A stretch of 48,984 bases of DNA from Oceanihabitans iliipiscarium (GCF_042686125.1 NZ_JBHUOV010000017.1:1-48984); one strand, 5' to 3'. Counted from the stretch's first letter, positions 7,954-16,255 are shown. Notes: a model not told the origin generated them from the letters alone. Program-made: numbers and translations.

Positions 7954-8265
7954 ATGAATATCGATAAAATATTTTTACTTATAACATCATTTTTATTAGT
8001 ACTTACAGCCTTCGCGCGAACATTAAAAAACACTTATGAAAAAAAAGTGTCTGGAAAACTAGGGATAGCAATGAGTCTTTTAGTAAATATAGTAGGAGGT
8101 ATCATGCTAGGGTTATTAGCTTCTATTTACACAGAAGATTATAAATGGCAGATTTTAGCAACAAGTATAGGTGCTTGGAGCGGCGAACGAAGTTTGGATT
8201 TGATTACAGATCTCTTACAAGAAAAATTTAATATAAAAAAGAACGATAATGAAACAAATATTTAA
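7954..8265 (+). CDS. holin-like small membrane protein
   Basis: This is a 103-residue protein with an N-terminal hydrophobic helix (IFLLITSFLLVLTAFA), a second hydrophobic stretch (IAMSLLVNIVGGIMLGLLASIY) and a third weaker one around residues 68-82. It ends in a charged tail (EKFNIKKNDNE). Size, topology and position before an M15 peptidoglycan hydrolase fit a phage holin, which makes lethal lesions in the inner membrane. It overlaps the next gene by 17 bases. No specific holin family is identified. Confidence 0.55.
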   Translation: MNIDKIFLLITSFLLVLTAFARTLKNTYEKKVSGKLGIAMSLLVNIVGGIMLGLLASIYTEDYKWQILATSIGAWSGERSLDLITDLLQEKFNIKKNDNETNI

Positions 8266-8593
8266 ACCCATAAACCTCTTGAAATTCGGGATTTTAGCGT
8301 TTTGTTTAACCCTTATCCTTAGTGTGGTTTACTCTGTAAAAACCTCTAACAAGGCAGAATTGCAAGTAACCACAGTTCAAGAGAAGGTTGATTTTAGGTT
8401 CAAGTCTTATGATAATTTGTTTTTTCATACAAATTCTATTGTAGTAGATAGCTTAGGAAACAAAATTGGCGACATCTATATTTTAACTAACGACAAAGAA
8501 ATTAATAAGTTTTATAGCGACACCACTAGAGAAAAAACACAATACTATTATAATTTGATTAACCGTCATGTGAAAATAAAAGAAAAACAATAG
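8249..8593 (+). CDS. single-pass membrane protein of the lysis module
   Basis: This is a 114-residue protein with one N-terminal transmembrane helix (ILAFCLTLILSVVYSV, residues about 14-30) and a hydrophilic remainder predicted to face the periplasm. It overlaps the holin-like gene by 17 bases and ends at 8593, where the endolysin may start (TAGTG stop-start overlap). Position suggests a lysis accessory role such as a regulator or spanin-like component. The sequence alone does not name it. Confidence 0.5.
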   Translation: MKQIFKPINLLKFGILAFCLTLILSVVYSVKTSNKAELQVTTVQEKVDFRFKSYDNLFFHTNSIVVDSLGNKIGDIYILTNDKEINKFYSDTTREKTQYYYNLINRHVKIKEKQ

Positions 8594-9180
8594 TGTGTTT
8601 TCTTTTAAAAATAATAAAAGGAAAAAGAATAACACCAGTTTTAGATGTTGAAGATAGCACCTCTCCGATAATTAAAACTAAATCAAATAAAATAATGACA
8701 TACCCAATTTTTAAACAGCCAACCACAAATCGATTAAAAGCAATTTATGGTACACCTAATGAAATTGGTGAGGGTTATTTAACTGTTATCGATTTGCCTT
8801 ATCCTATGCGTTTGTCTTGGGATTTAGATGTAAAAGTAACTAGAATGAGTTGTCATAAATTAGTTGCGCAATCTTTTTTAGATATTTTTAATGAATTGCT
8901 GACATATTATGGATATGCCGAAATAGTAAGGCTAGGAATAGATTTGTTTGGGGGTTGTTTTAATTATAGAAAAATGCGAGGAGGCACAGCCTGGAGTACT
9001 CATGCATGGGGAATTGCAATAGATTTAGATCCAGCAAGAAATAAGTTAAGAGAAACAAGTGCAACAGCAAGATTTGCAAGGCCAGAATATAAACCAATGA
9101 TTGATATTTTTTACAAGCATGGTTTTATTTCTTTAGGTGTTGAGAAAAATTATGATTGGATGCATTTTCAAAAACGATAA
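8593..9180 (+). CDS. peptidase M15-type endolysin
   Basis: This is a peptidoglycan-cleaving zinc peptidase of the M15 (D-Ala-D-Ala carboxypeptidase / L-Ala-D-Glu endopeptidase) type. The motif STHAWGIAIDLD supplies the zinc-binding His and Asp (residues about 137 and 144 from the GTG start), and YDWMHFQ near the C-terminus supplies the third His. I use GTG 8593, which overlaps the previous stop and leaves no gap in a dense operon. ATG 8695 would give a 161-residue protein starting MTYPIF and is a real alternative. It likely degrades host cell wall at lysis once the holin opens the membrane. Confidence 0.8.
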   Translation: MCFLLKIIKGKRITPVLDVEDSTSPIIKTKSNKIMTYPIFKQPTTNRLKAIYGTPNEIGEGYLTVIDLPYPMRLSWDLDVKVTRMSCHKLVAQSFLDIFNELLTYYGYAEIVRLGIDLFGGCFNYRKMRGGTAWSTHAWGIAIDLDPARNKLRETSATARFARPEYKPMIDIFYKHGFISLGVEKNYDWMHFQKR

Positions 9181-9207
9181 AGATTATTAATTAAAAACAC
9201 AGAAACA

Positions 9208-9492
9208 ATGAAAAAATTAAATTTTGCTCAATATTTAGCGTTAGCGGCTGCTGTTCTAGGTATGGTTATGGAAGTAGGTCTGTTTGGCGACTCCTTAATT
9301 GTTAGTCAGGTAATAGGTAAAATACTAATAGCGCTTTCGGTGCTTAAATTTGCATACGACACTTACAACTCTTTTGAAGCTGTAGATGTAGTTGCTTTTA
9401 CTGAAAGTCAAACAAATGAGGCTCGTTCAAAACAATTAACCCAATCAACGATGTCTTCCTTAAAACAATGGGTTAGTAGTCAAAGAAAATAA
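9208..9492 (+). CDS. small membrane protein, possible second holin
   Basis: This is a 94-residue protein with two hydrophobic segments (ALAAAVLGMVMEVGLFG and IGKILIALSVLKFAY) and a polar C-terminal half. It sits between the endolysin and the spanin-like pair, so a holin, antiholin or lysis-timing role is plausible. No family is recognised. A long-stem RNA element begins eight bases after its stop. Confidence 0.5.
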   Translation: MKKLNFAQYLALAAAVLGMVMEVGLFGDSLIVSQVIGKILIALSVLKFAYDTYNSFEAVDVVAFTESQTNEARSKQLTQSTMSSLKQWVSSQRK

Positions 9493-9499
9493 CACAATT

Positions 9500-9581
9500 T
9501 AAAGCGAGGCAAAAATTCCTAATGGTTAGGTTTTTTCATTTATAATTTAGTTAGTTAGTTAAGGTGAAAGTCCTCGCTTTA
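9500..9581 (+). promoter_or_regulatory. long-stem RNA element between lysis genes
   Basis: TAAAGCGAGG (9500-9509) pairs perfectly with CCTCGCTTTA (9572-9581). Inside, CCTAA/TTAGG (9518-9522 and 9526-9530) forms a small hairpin. A T-rich tract (ATTTTTA) follows, and the next start codon lies only nine bases after the stem. It could be an attenuator or terminator, or a translational gate on the spanin-like genes. Confidence 0.5.
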
Positions 9582-9589
9582 TTTTTAAG

Positions 9590-9916
9590 ATGATGAAAAA
9601 AAACACACTTATACTCTCGTTTGTTGCATTGATTTTAATTATCATAGGGCAAGGCTTATTTTTTAACCATAAGCTTTCAAAACAACGAGATTATTTCACT
9701 AAAGAAGTTGCTGCTATTAATGACAGTATATCTGCAAAAGACCTAAAAGAAGCTAAAATTTTATCATCTGGCAAAGACAACACTTCTATAGCTGCGACTA
9801 CTAAATCAAAAATTAACAACAAGCTCAAACAAGATGAAGAAGCTATTGACAACACTCCTGTTGGTAACGATGAGCTTTACGAGTTTCTCGCAAAGCACGG
9901 AGAAAATAACGATTAA
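9590..9916 (+). CDS. Rz-like inner-membrane spanin candidate
   Basis: This is a 108-residue protein with a short N-terminal tail, one transmembrane helix (LILSFVALILIIIGQGLFF) and a periplasmic polar region with helical, charged character. The next gene starts inside it in another frame, 83 bases before its end. A membrane-anchored protein followed by an overlapping signal-peptide protein is the classic Rz/Rz1 spanin layout, whose products link inner and outer membranes at lysis. The call rests on topology and arrangement, not on sequence similarity I can verify. Confidence 0.55.
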   Translation: MMKKNTLILSFVALILIIIGQGLFFNHKLSKQRDYFTKEVAAINDSISAKDLKEAKILSSGKDNTSIAATTKSKINNKLKQDEEAIDNTPVGNDELYEFLAKHGENND

Positions 9917-10196
9917 ACGTAGCACCTTAGTTTCTATAATGAAGGAATCTAAAAAGTGTGATTCGTTGCGTACTGCATATTTTAAGCAATCTCAAGCTTT
10001 TGACTCATTGGTAGAATCAAATAATATAATGTTTGCTAGCTTCGAGCAAACCAGATCAGAAAAGATAGAGCTTCAAGTACTTTTAGAAAAGAAAGAAACC
10101 GCACTAAAAAAGCTTTTTCAGAAACCAAATAAAGGCTGGGTTATTCCTTTACTTGTAGGGATAACATGCGGAATAGTTTTAAGCGCTAGCTTATAA
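9834..10196 (+). CDS. Rz1-like exported partner, overlapping the Rz-like gene
   Basis: This is a 120-residue protein with a signal peptide (MKKLLTTLLLVTMSFTSFSQS), a coiled-coil stretch (about residues 40-95) and a hydrophobic C-terminal segment (WVIPLLVGITCGIVLSASL). It starts 83 bases inside the previous gene in the +1 frame, as Rz1 genes do. Unlike typical Rz1 it is not an obvious lipoprotein: no Cys follows the signal peptide directly. The C-terminal hydrophobic segment could insert into a membrane instead. Spanin function is inferred. Confidence 0.55.
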   Translation: MKKLLTTLLLVTMSFTSFSQSTEKITIKRSTLVSIMKESKKCDSLRTAYFKQSQAFDSLVESNNIMFASFEQTRSEKIELQVLLEKKETALKKLFQKPNKGWVIPLLVGITCGIVLSASL

Positions 10197-10222
10197 ATTC
10201 ATAAAAATTCCAAAATCACTAA

Positions 10223-10264
10223 AAACCGTGTCACAGCTACAACGGTTTATTAATCTTTTTTTTG
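10223..10264 (+). promoter_or_regulatory. GTGTCAC-type promoter combined with a terminator hairpin
   Basis: GTGTCAC at 10228-10234 is followed after 22 bases by a T-run ending in TTG at 10264. The same segment folds as AAACCGT (10223-10229) against ACGGTTT (10242-10248), then reaches eight Ts. End of the lysis operon and start of the head operon (ATG 10282) therefore overlap in this short region. Confidence 0.55.
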
Positions 10265-10281
10265 TGTAAAATACGTTTTAC

Positions 10282-11190
10282 ATGAACAAATTTTCAATAG
10301 TTCCAGAAGCAAATTATACCATTTTAAACGAAATCCTAACAGGAAAATGGCTGTTAAGTCATTCCGGATTATTACAAATGGGGCATTTCTTTAAAAGCTT
10401 ATCGGAAGAAGCGTTAAAATCAGCCGCAAAAGAAGTTGACCGATCTGCTCAAATTTTGTCTTTTTTTAACGAAGACAATGAGCGTATTCATCCTCGCGAC
10501 ATTTCAGAAATACCAGAAGGCAGCGTAGCGGTTATAAATATTATTGGTCCAATGATGAAATATGGTAACTGGTGGATGCTTGGGGCTAACGAAATTATTT
10601 GGCAATTAGATTTTGTAAACAACTTACAAAATGTAGCAGCTATCATAATAAATGTAGATGGACCAGGAGGCGCTGTGTCTGCTATTTCTCCATTTATAGA
10701 TTTTGCAACCCGTAAGCGCAAGCCTATTGTAGCAGTTTGCGACGCGTCCTTATCCTTACACAGATGGATTCCAGATGCTATTGCAGATTACCAAGTTGCA
10801 GAAAACAACATTTCTGCACGATTTGGAAGTGTTGGTGTGGTGAGCAGCTGGATGGATGCTACTAAATATTATGAAGAAATGGGAGTGGATACTCACGAAG
10901 TCTATTCAGATTTATCTGAGCATAAAAATGAAATTCCAAAAGCCATTAAAGAAGATCCAGAAAAAGGCTATCAGTTATTAAGAGACATGCATTTAAACCC
11001 AATGGCTCAAAAATTTCAAGCTGCAGTAAGAAAAGCACATCCAAATCTTATTGAAGAAGAAGGTGTGTTAACTGGTAGAACTTTTGGAACAGAAGACGCT
11101 ATTCGTTTAAATATGATCAATCAAAAAGCAAATATGAAAGACGCTATGCAAATTGCGAAAGCCCTAGCTGAAGCATATTCTATTAATTAA
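10282..11190 (+). CDS. S49-family (SppA/ClpP-fold) head maturation protease
   Basis: This is a 302-residue protein with a ClpP-like fold signature: a central VINIIGPM strand, NVDGPGGAVSAISPF (oxyanion-loop type), then AVCDASLSLHRWIPDAIADY where S49 enzymes carry the catalytic Ser. RFGSVGVVSSWMDATKYYEEMGV follows, where they carry the dyad Lys. Phage proteases of this family process scaffold and capsid proteins. It is directly upstream of the capsid gene, as usual. The sequence around the nucleophile deviates from the common ASAAY form, so the exact catalytic Ser is uncertain. Confidence 0.8.
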   Translation: MNKFSIVPEANYTILNEILTGKWLLSHSGLLQMGHFFKSLSEEALKSAAKEVDRSAQILSFFNEDNERIHPRDISEIPEGSVAVINIIGPMMKYGNWWMLGANEIIWQLDFVNNLQNVAAIIINVDGPGGAVSAISPFIDFATRKRKPIVAVCDASLSLHRWIPDAIADYQVAENNISARFGSVGVVSSWMDATKYYEEMGVDTHEVYSDLSEHKNEIPKAIKEDPEKGYQLLRDMHLNPMAQKFQAAVRKAHPNLIEEEGVLTGRTFGTEDAIRLNMINQKANMKDAMQIAKALAEAYSIN

Positions 11191-11215
11191 TTATTAACAA
11201 ATAAAAACAAGTACA

Positions 11216-13372
11216 ATGAAAAAATTCAAAGCGCTCTATGCTTTTATGTTAGCTTTCTTTTCTGCCGAATCGTTGGTTGAAGACGGAAAGATAAATTTAA
11301 GCGAAGATCAAAAACAGAAACTCCAAGACGCTCTTGGACCAAAAACAAAACTGGATGATGTGGTTGATGCCATGAACCAGGAATTAGCAGATGCAGCTGC
11401 TAAAGACGAGGACGACACTGATCAACAGTTGGTTGACCTTAAAAAAGAAGCGATGGATATGCTAAAAGCACATGGACTCGCTGCAGAGGATGCTGAAGAA
11501 GCAATAGAAGATCCTAAAAAAGCCGCAGCAGAATCTGGCGACATTAAACAAATTTTATCTGGACTTCTTGAGCACAACAAGAAAACCGATAAAATGCTAG
11601 AAACTTTATTAAAAGCGCCTGAAGAAGACACGCCATTAGCTACAGGAAACCGTAACAATTTAAAAGATATGCACTCTAAAACTCACTTTTTAGGTACTGG
11701 CAAAGCTTACGACGCTTTTGAAAGTAGACCTTGGAACCAGAGAGCTGCAGGATTAAGAAATGGTCCTACAGATTTTATGGCCGAAGATGGTACCGAATTA
11801 CAAACGCTTAAAGGTGATATCGATTTATATCACAGACAGAATCCTTCAGCTGTAAATTCTCTGTTTAGAGATTTAATAGGCTTACCAGATTTCTGGACTT
11901 TGGTTTCTAATGTTGATGATAAAATTGCAACTGCTAATATTGTGTCTGCAGAAGTGTCTCAAGCTAGAAAGTTACCATACTTAGCTAAAAACAAGCAATT
12001 AATTCAGCCAGAAGAAAATAAAGTATTCCCTGTTCAAGTAGATATTACGCATCAAGGATATTTCTTACAGAAAATTGAGGCGTCTTGGTTGAACATGATG
12101 AATAAAGAAGGTTCTTCTCCGTTTAAAATGTCTTTCGTTCAATTCTTATTAGTCGAATTAGATAAGAAGGTGCGTCAAGAAGATCGTAAAGTAGCGATTA
12201 ATGGTGTCTTTGTGAAAACACCTAATAACGCTACTGTAGCAGGTAGAGCGATACATAGAGGAGATGGTTTACTAGTTCAATTATGGAAAGCGTATTGGTA
12301 CGATGCTAAATTCCGTATTGCAAATATGGGAGCGCCAACTACTACTAATATTGTAGATTATGTGAAAGATGTTATTGAAAATAATATTCCTGAAGAGTCT
12401 AAAAACGCTGAAGGTATGGTCTTTTATTTATCACCTTACTGGATGAGACGTTACAAAGAACGTAAACGTCAGTTATTTGGTTTAGACAACAACTACAACG
12501 GTAAAGAGGTAAACGAAATTGAAAACTATTTAAATTTCCGTTTTGTAACACTTAGAGATTTAGAAGGCTCTAACTTCATGTTTATTACAGACGAAAACAA
12601 CATTAAGTTGTACGAGAATAAACCAGGAGAAAAATCGATGTATCGTTTCCAAAACATTTTAAGAGACACGCATATTTTTGCTGACTATAAATGGGGAGCT
12701 GGTTTTGACCACATTGGAACTAAAGTAAAAGATACAGATCCAGAAGCATTTAAAGTACAAACAGTTTGGGCAAATATGCCTCCATATTTACAAGATATGT
12801 CTGTAACACTTTATGACGATGCTACTGGAGAGGTTGCTTTACCATACTCTAACATTCATTTAGGAAATGGTTGGTCTACAAATTTAGATACTATTAGCAA
12901 TACGTTTGCTGGTCAAATTGTAAAAATTAAAGGAGATACAACTTCTTCAGGAAATGTAACAGACGATGGTAACATCACGCTTACAGGAGATGCTGATTGG
13001 TCTATAGCTTCAGGTGGTACATTAACGCTTTTAGTAAATGCAGATAAAACCCTTACAGAAATTAAGCGTACTACAACTCCTGCAACTGCTCCAGTAGCAG
13101 ATACTAGCTATGTAGATAGTATAGATGCAACAAATGGAAGCGAATTCGACTTTACAGGTGTCGCTAACGATGTGTTAGACGAAATCTTAAACGGATTTGA
13201 AGGACAACAAATAGTTGTAAATGGTGGAGCAGGTGGAACTGTTACTATCAATGATGTAGCAGGAAATATTGAAGTTGCATCCGAAGCTGTTTTAGCAGAT
13301 GGCGCAGACAATATAACCTTTGTATTGGTAGATGGCGTGTGGACTGAAGTAGCAAGAACTATAGCAGCCTAA
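11216..13372 (+). CDS. major capsid protein with N-terminal scaffold-like region and C-terminal surface modules
   Basis: This is a 718-residue protein. Residues 1-140 are acidic, Ala/Lys/Asp-rich and helical (EDQKQKLQDALGPKTKLDD...), as in fused scaffolding or delta domains; the S49 protease upstream probably removes them. Residues about 170-555 resemble the HK97-fold capsid core of Bacteroidota phages. Two beta-rich modules follow (562-618 and 659-718), each starting xxFxGQ and ending near TEIKR or TEVAR. A related module ends the next structural gene. It makes the icosahedral head shell. A short hairpin terminator follows at 13383. Confidence 0.8.
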   Translation: MKKFKALYAFMLAFFSAESLVEDGKINLSEDQKQKLQDALGPKTKLDDVVDAMNQELADAAAKDEDDTDQQLVDLKKEAMDMLKAHGLAAEDAEEAIEDPKKAAAESGDIKQILSGLLEHNKKTDKMLETLLKAPEEDTPLATGNRNNLKDMHSKTHFLGTGKAYDAFESRPWNQRAAGLRNGPTDFMAEDGTELQTLKGDIDLYHRQNPSAVNSLFRDLIGLPDFWTLVSNVDDKIATANIVSAEVSQARKLPYLAKNKQLIQPEENKVFPVQVDITHQGYFLQKIEASWLNMMNKEGSSPFKMSFVQFLLVELDKKVRQEDRKVAINGVFVKTPNNATVAGRAIHRGDGLLVQLWKAYWYDAKFRIANMGAPTTTNIVDYVKDVIENNIPEESKNAEGMVFYLSPYWMRRYKERKRQLFGLDNNYNGKEVNEIENYLNFRFVTLRDLEGSNFMFITDENNIKLYENKPGEKSMYRFQNILRDTHIFADYKWGAGFDHIGTKVKDTDPEAFKVQTVWANMPPYLQDMSVTLYDDATGEVALPYSNIHLGNGWSTNLDTISNTFAGQIVKIKGDTTSSGNVTDDGNITLTGDADWSIASGGTLTLLVNADKTLTEIKRTTTPATAPVADTSYVDSIDATNGSEFDFTGVANDVLDEILNGFEGQQIVVNGGAGGTVTINDVAGNIEVASEAVLADGADNITFVLVDGVWTEVARTIAA

Positions 13373-13382
13373 TTAATAACAT

Positions 13383-13402
13383 AGCCTGCTTTCGGGCAGG
13401 CT
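13383..13402 (+). terminator. weak terminator hairpin after the capsid gene
   Basis: AGCCTGC (13383-13389) pairs with GCAGGCT (13396-13402), with loop TTTCGG, followed by TTCT and then A residues rather than a long T-run. It may cause partial termination, setting a higher level of capsid than tube transcript, or protect the 3' end of the capsid mRNA. Confidence 0.5.
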
Positions 13403-13420
13403 TCTAAAAAACATAAGATT

Positions 13421-14242
13421 ATGTCTTACGAATTTATAAATGTAGATAAAAGTACAACTCCAGGATCTGGAGCAGCAAAACCTAAAGACGCAAACGTAGG
13501 CGTGTTTAGAAGTAGAGATATTGCAGTTTGGCCTTTAAGAGACAGTAAAGGGGTTCGTTCTGTTGGCGATTTTGTCATGGTATCAGGTAAAAAACCTATA
13601 TACATATACATGACAGGCGTGAATCAGCAACCTACATACGAAACTGAAGGTGAAGTAGATGCAGAACAAATTATGCAAAAATTTGTAGCTACGCATCCAG
13701 GAGACGAATTAGAAGCGCATGAGTTTTTCCAAAACAATTTAGGTGAAGACCTTATTATTGTTTATGGATCATGTGCAGACAACACTAAACGTATTTATGG
13801 GACCAAGTGTTCGCCATTACGTTTAAAGAACTCGTTTAAAAACGATAAAGAAGGCGCAGGACACACGTTCACATTCGAACAAATTCAAGGTACTCGTTTT
13901 GTTCCTTCGTTCTGGACAGGAAATATTCCTTATGCAGCACCAACAGCCACAGATGTATCTATTGATATGTTAGTAGCAAATGGGTACCAATATAAAGTGG
14001 AAGCTTTAGATACTACAGCTGCTGTTTCTTTATCAGATTTTGATTTAGTTCATGGCGATGTTGTAACTTTAATTGGTTCTGGTGGTACAGATCCTGCAAC
14101 CTTGTCTGCAGGAGATTTAACTGAAGCTACCGTAATTTTAAAAGACGGCACAGCTTGGACAGCTCTAGAGAACGCAACTATTTCATTAGAAGTGGTTGAT
14201 GGTGGTTCTACTATTTATTTAATAGAGAGAAACCGCAGTTAA
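13421..14242 (+). CDS. probable major tail tube protein with C-terminal surface module
   Basis: This is a 273-residue protein. Residues 1-190 are compact and beta-rich (SVGDFVMVSGKKPIYIYMTG...YGTKCSPLRLKNSFKNDKEGAGHTFTFEQ), consistent with tube proteins that follow the capsid gene. Residues 209-273 form a module like those on the capsid C-terminus (VHGDVVTLIGSGG... ending TIYLIERN). The tube assignment is by size, position and the usual habit of decorating tube and capsid with similar Ig-like or beta modules. It could instead be a head decoration or stopper protein. Confidence 0.5.
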   Translation: MSYEFINVDKSTTPGSGAAKPKDANVGVFRSRDIAVWPLRDSKGVRSVGDFVMVSGKKPIYIYMTGVNQQPTYETEGEVDAEQIMQKFVATHPGDELEAHEFFQNNLGEDLIIVYGSCADNTKRIYGTKCSPLRLKNSFKNDKEGAGHTFTFEQIQGTRFVPSFWTGNIPYAAPTATDVSIDMLVANGYQYKVEALDTTAAVSLSDFDLVHGDVVTLIGSGGTDPATLSAGDLTEATVILKDGTAWTALENATISLEVVDGGSTIYLIERNRS

Positions 14243-14267
14243 TTAAAGAATCCCTGATTAATAGTAA

Positions 14268-14299
14268 AAAGGCTCACATCTAGTATGTGAGCCTTTTTT
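14268..14299 (+). terminator. strong rho-independent terminator after the head operon
   Basis: AAAGGCTCACAT (14268-14279) pairs perfectly with ATGTGAGCCTTT (14285-14296), followed by a T-run to 14299. It ends the protease-capsid-tube operon. A GTGTCAC-type promoter begins eight bases later. Confidence 0.9.
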
Positions 14300-14306
14300 G
14301 TTTACC

Positions 14307-14342
14307 GTGTCACAGTTAGTAAATGCAATTGCAATTACATTG
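14307..14342 (+). promoter_or_regulatory. GTGTCAC-type phage promoter upstream of the terminase operon
   Basis: GTGTCAC at 14307-14313 is followed after 21 bases by TTACATTG (14335-14342). It lies between a strong terminator and the next operon (ATG 14378), which makes it the clearest independent copy of this promoter type. Confidence 0.7.
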
Positions 14343-14377
14343 TAAGCTCTTAAGAAAAACATTTTAAATACATACGT

Positions 14378-15385
14378 ATGAAAACTACAACAAAAAACGA
14401 AGTAAAAGCAATACTTGTTGCTTCTTATAATTCGCCTAAAGCTAAATTTAATGCCATCCTCTCTATTTTTTTAAAACTAGATGAAGTGTCTCCAGGACAA
14501 AAGCGTTATTTTAATGCTGCAGGTTTCTCTAAAACAAACTTAGACGCTTTAGAATATGATATTAAAAAACTTTGCGGCATTAAAGACAGTGAGTTGTTGT
14601 CTACAAAGAAACAACTAAAGACTGTTACTGTAAATGCTAAAGACATCGATACTCCAAAACTATCTGAAGAATTAAAAGCTCAATTAAACGCTCTTGATTT
14701 ACAAAAAGCAAATTACAACACAGAATTAAAACCATTAGCAAAAGCGGTTTCAGAAGCGCTTTTAGTAGGTCCAGAATCTCAAAAGAAAGTAGATTTAATT
14801 GCTTATTTAGAAGCTTTAAAAACTTCTGACAATAATAAACTTAAAGAAGCTACTGAAGCTGTAAAACAATTATTTGTTAACGCTCCAGAAGAAGTAAAAA
14901 CACATTTGAAGCTTCGTGAGGAGTTTCCGTTTTTAAACGATGCAGATTGTCCAGATAAGTTTAAAATTCTTGTAGCAGACAAGCGTACAGCTTACTATGC
15001 TTATCTAGACGCAAGAGACGAAATTAAAAAACTTATTGAGCTAGGCGCTTCAAACGAAGAACTTTATGAATTAGGCGTGAAATCTATAGGTAATTTCGAA
15101 TTAAACCTAGAGATCTACGACGAGCTGAACTACTATAATGAGCACGGCGAAATTTTAGGGAAGCACCCAATTTTTGCAGACGAGATGTTAAACGAGAAAG
15201 TTGGAAAACTATCGACTGTAGAACTTACAAAACGCCAAAAAAATCTTCGCTCTTACATTTCTAGAGATTCTAAGAAACTAGATAAAATGGAAGCAGGCGA
15301 AGACAAAGATGCTTTTGAAAAAAAGCTAAATGAATTTAAACATGAATTAGAATTAATAGATGCGCGTTTAGAAAAAATAAGCTAA
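14378..15385 (+). CDS. hypothetical helical phage protein
   Basis: This is a 335-residue, Lys/Glu/Leu-rich protein that is almost all alpha-helix, with coiled-coil-like stretches around residues 100-175 and in the C-terminal third (VELTKRQKNLRSYISRDSKKLDKME). It has no signal peptide or membrane segment. It is the first gene of the operon that goes on to the PLD-like protein and terminase. A DNA-packaging, scaffolding or assembly role is possible by context. I recognise no named family. Confidence 0.55.
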   Translation: MKTTTKNEVKAILVASYNSPKAKFNAILSIFLKLDEVSPGQKRYFNAAGFSKTNLDALEYDIKKLCGIKDSELLSTKKQLKTVTVNAKDIDTPKLSEELKAQLNALDLQKANYNTELKPLAKAVSEALLVGPESQKKVDLIAYLEALKTSDNNKLKEATEAVKQLFVNAPEEVKTHLKLREEFPFLNDADCPDKFKILVADKRTAYYAYLDARDEIKKLIELGASNEELYELGVKSIGNFELNLEIYDELNYYNEHGEILGKHPIFADEMLNEKVGKLSTVELTKRQKNLRSYISRDSKKLDKMEAGEDKDAFEKKLNEFKHELELIDARLEKIS

Positions 15386-15389
15386 ATCT

Positions 15390-16013
15390 ATGTCTAATAA
15401 ATTTTTCACGCTTCCAGACAACGATGTTTCTCGTGCCATTGAGACATCTGCATCTGGAAGTTTTGTTTCAAAATACTTAGCAGCACATTACCAAAAAGTA
15501 GCTTCGGTAAAAAAAGACATTAAGCGTTTACCAGAAAGTGAAGAGTTCTTTTTTTTACAGAGCGATAACTCCTTTAATGCCTTTACGTTTATTCCGGTTG
15601 TGTTAGAGCATCAAACAGCTAAACATTTAATGGCCACAACCTACAGTATTAATAAACGTGTTATAAATGCATTAGTGGAGCTTCATAGAAACGGTTTGGT
15701 GGATAGAATAACGCTTTTAGTTAGCGATACCATGCTTAGGCGTAATCCTGTAATTACAGACTTGCTAGCGTCTGTAAACAGAGAGTATGCTAATATAAAT
15801 GTGTTATTTGCTTGGGTTCATGCTAAAGTATGCCTTATCGAAACAAAAGAAGCACATTATGTGATTGAAGGTTCAGGAAACTGGAGCGATAATGCGTATT
15901 ACGAACAATACACATTTGCGAATTGCGCAAAGTTATTTGCGTTTCGCGAAAAACTATTTACAGATGTGCAAATTAGGCACAAAGCTATTAATGGAGAAAT
16001 TATTAAACTTTAA
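15390..16013 (+). CDS. phospholipase D-like (single HKD) protein
   Basis: This is a 207-residue protein with one HKD-type motif near residue 143: HAKVCLIETKEAHYVIEGSGNWS, containing the HxK pair followed by the G-S-x-N segment typical of PLD-family nucleases and phosphodiesterases (Nuc/BfiI-type). Such single-motif proteins usually act as dimers. In this terminase operon it may process DNA at packaging or ejection. Substrate is unknown, and lipid cleavage should not be assumed. It starts five bases after the previous stop. Confidence 0.65.
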   Translation: MSNKFFTLPDNDVSRAIETSASGSFVSKYLAAHYQKVASVKKDIKRLPESEEFFFLQSDNSFNAFTFIPVVLEHQTAKHLMATTYSINKRVINALVELHRNGLVDRITLLVSDTMLRRNPVITDLLASVNREYANINVLFAWVHAKVCLIETKEAHYVIEGSGNWSDNAYYEQYTFANCAKLFAFREKLFTDVQIRHKAINGEIIKL

Positions 16014-16026
16014 AACTTTAGAAATT

Positions 16027-16242
16027 ATGAAAGCATGTGAATTAAAAAAAACATCAGAAGCTCTAGAAAACATTTACAAACTAATAAGCGAAGCTAATAG
16101 TAGAAGTGAGTTTAAATGCTTTATTCCCCACTTCGTATATGTTAGTGAAAAAATTAGACTTCAATTAATTGAAGATGGATTTAAAGTTTACAGAGGCGAT
16201 TGGGATGGTGTAATAACTAACTGTCTTATTATCGAATGGTAA
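16027..16242 (+). CDS. small hypothetical phage protein
   Basis: This is a 71-residue protein from ATG 16027; an upstream in-frame ATG lies inside the previous gene and is unlikely. It is a mixed alpha/beta protein ending in a conserved-looking segment, LIEDGFKVYRGDWDGVITNCLIIEW, like small proteins often found in phage genomes. Function is unknown. It sits between the PLD-like gene and the small terminase candidate. Confidence 0.55.
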   Translation: MKACELKKTSEALENIYKLISEANSRSEFKCFIPHFVYVSEKIRLQLIEDGFKVYRGDWDGVITNCLIIEW

Positions 16243-16255
16243 TTAATTCAGAACA

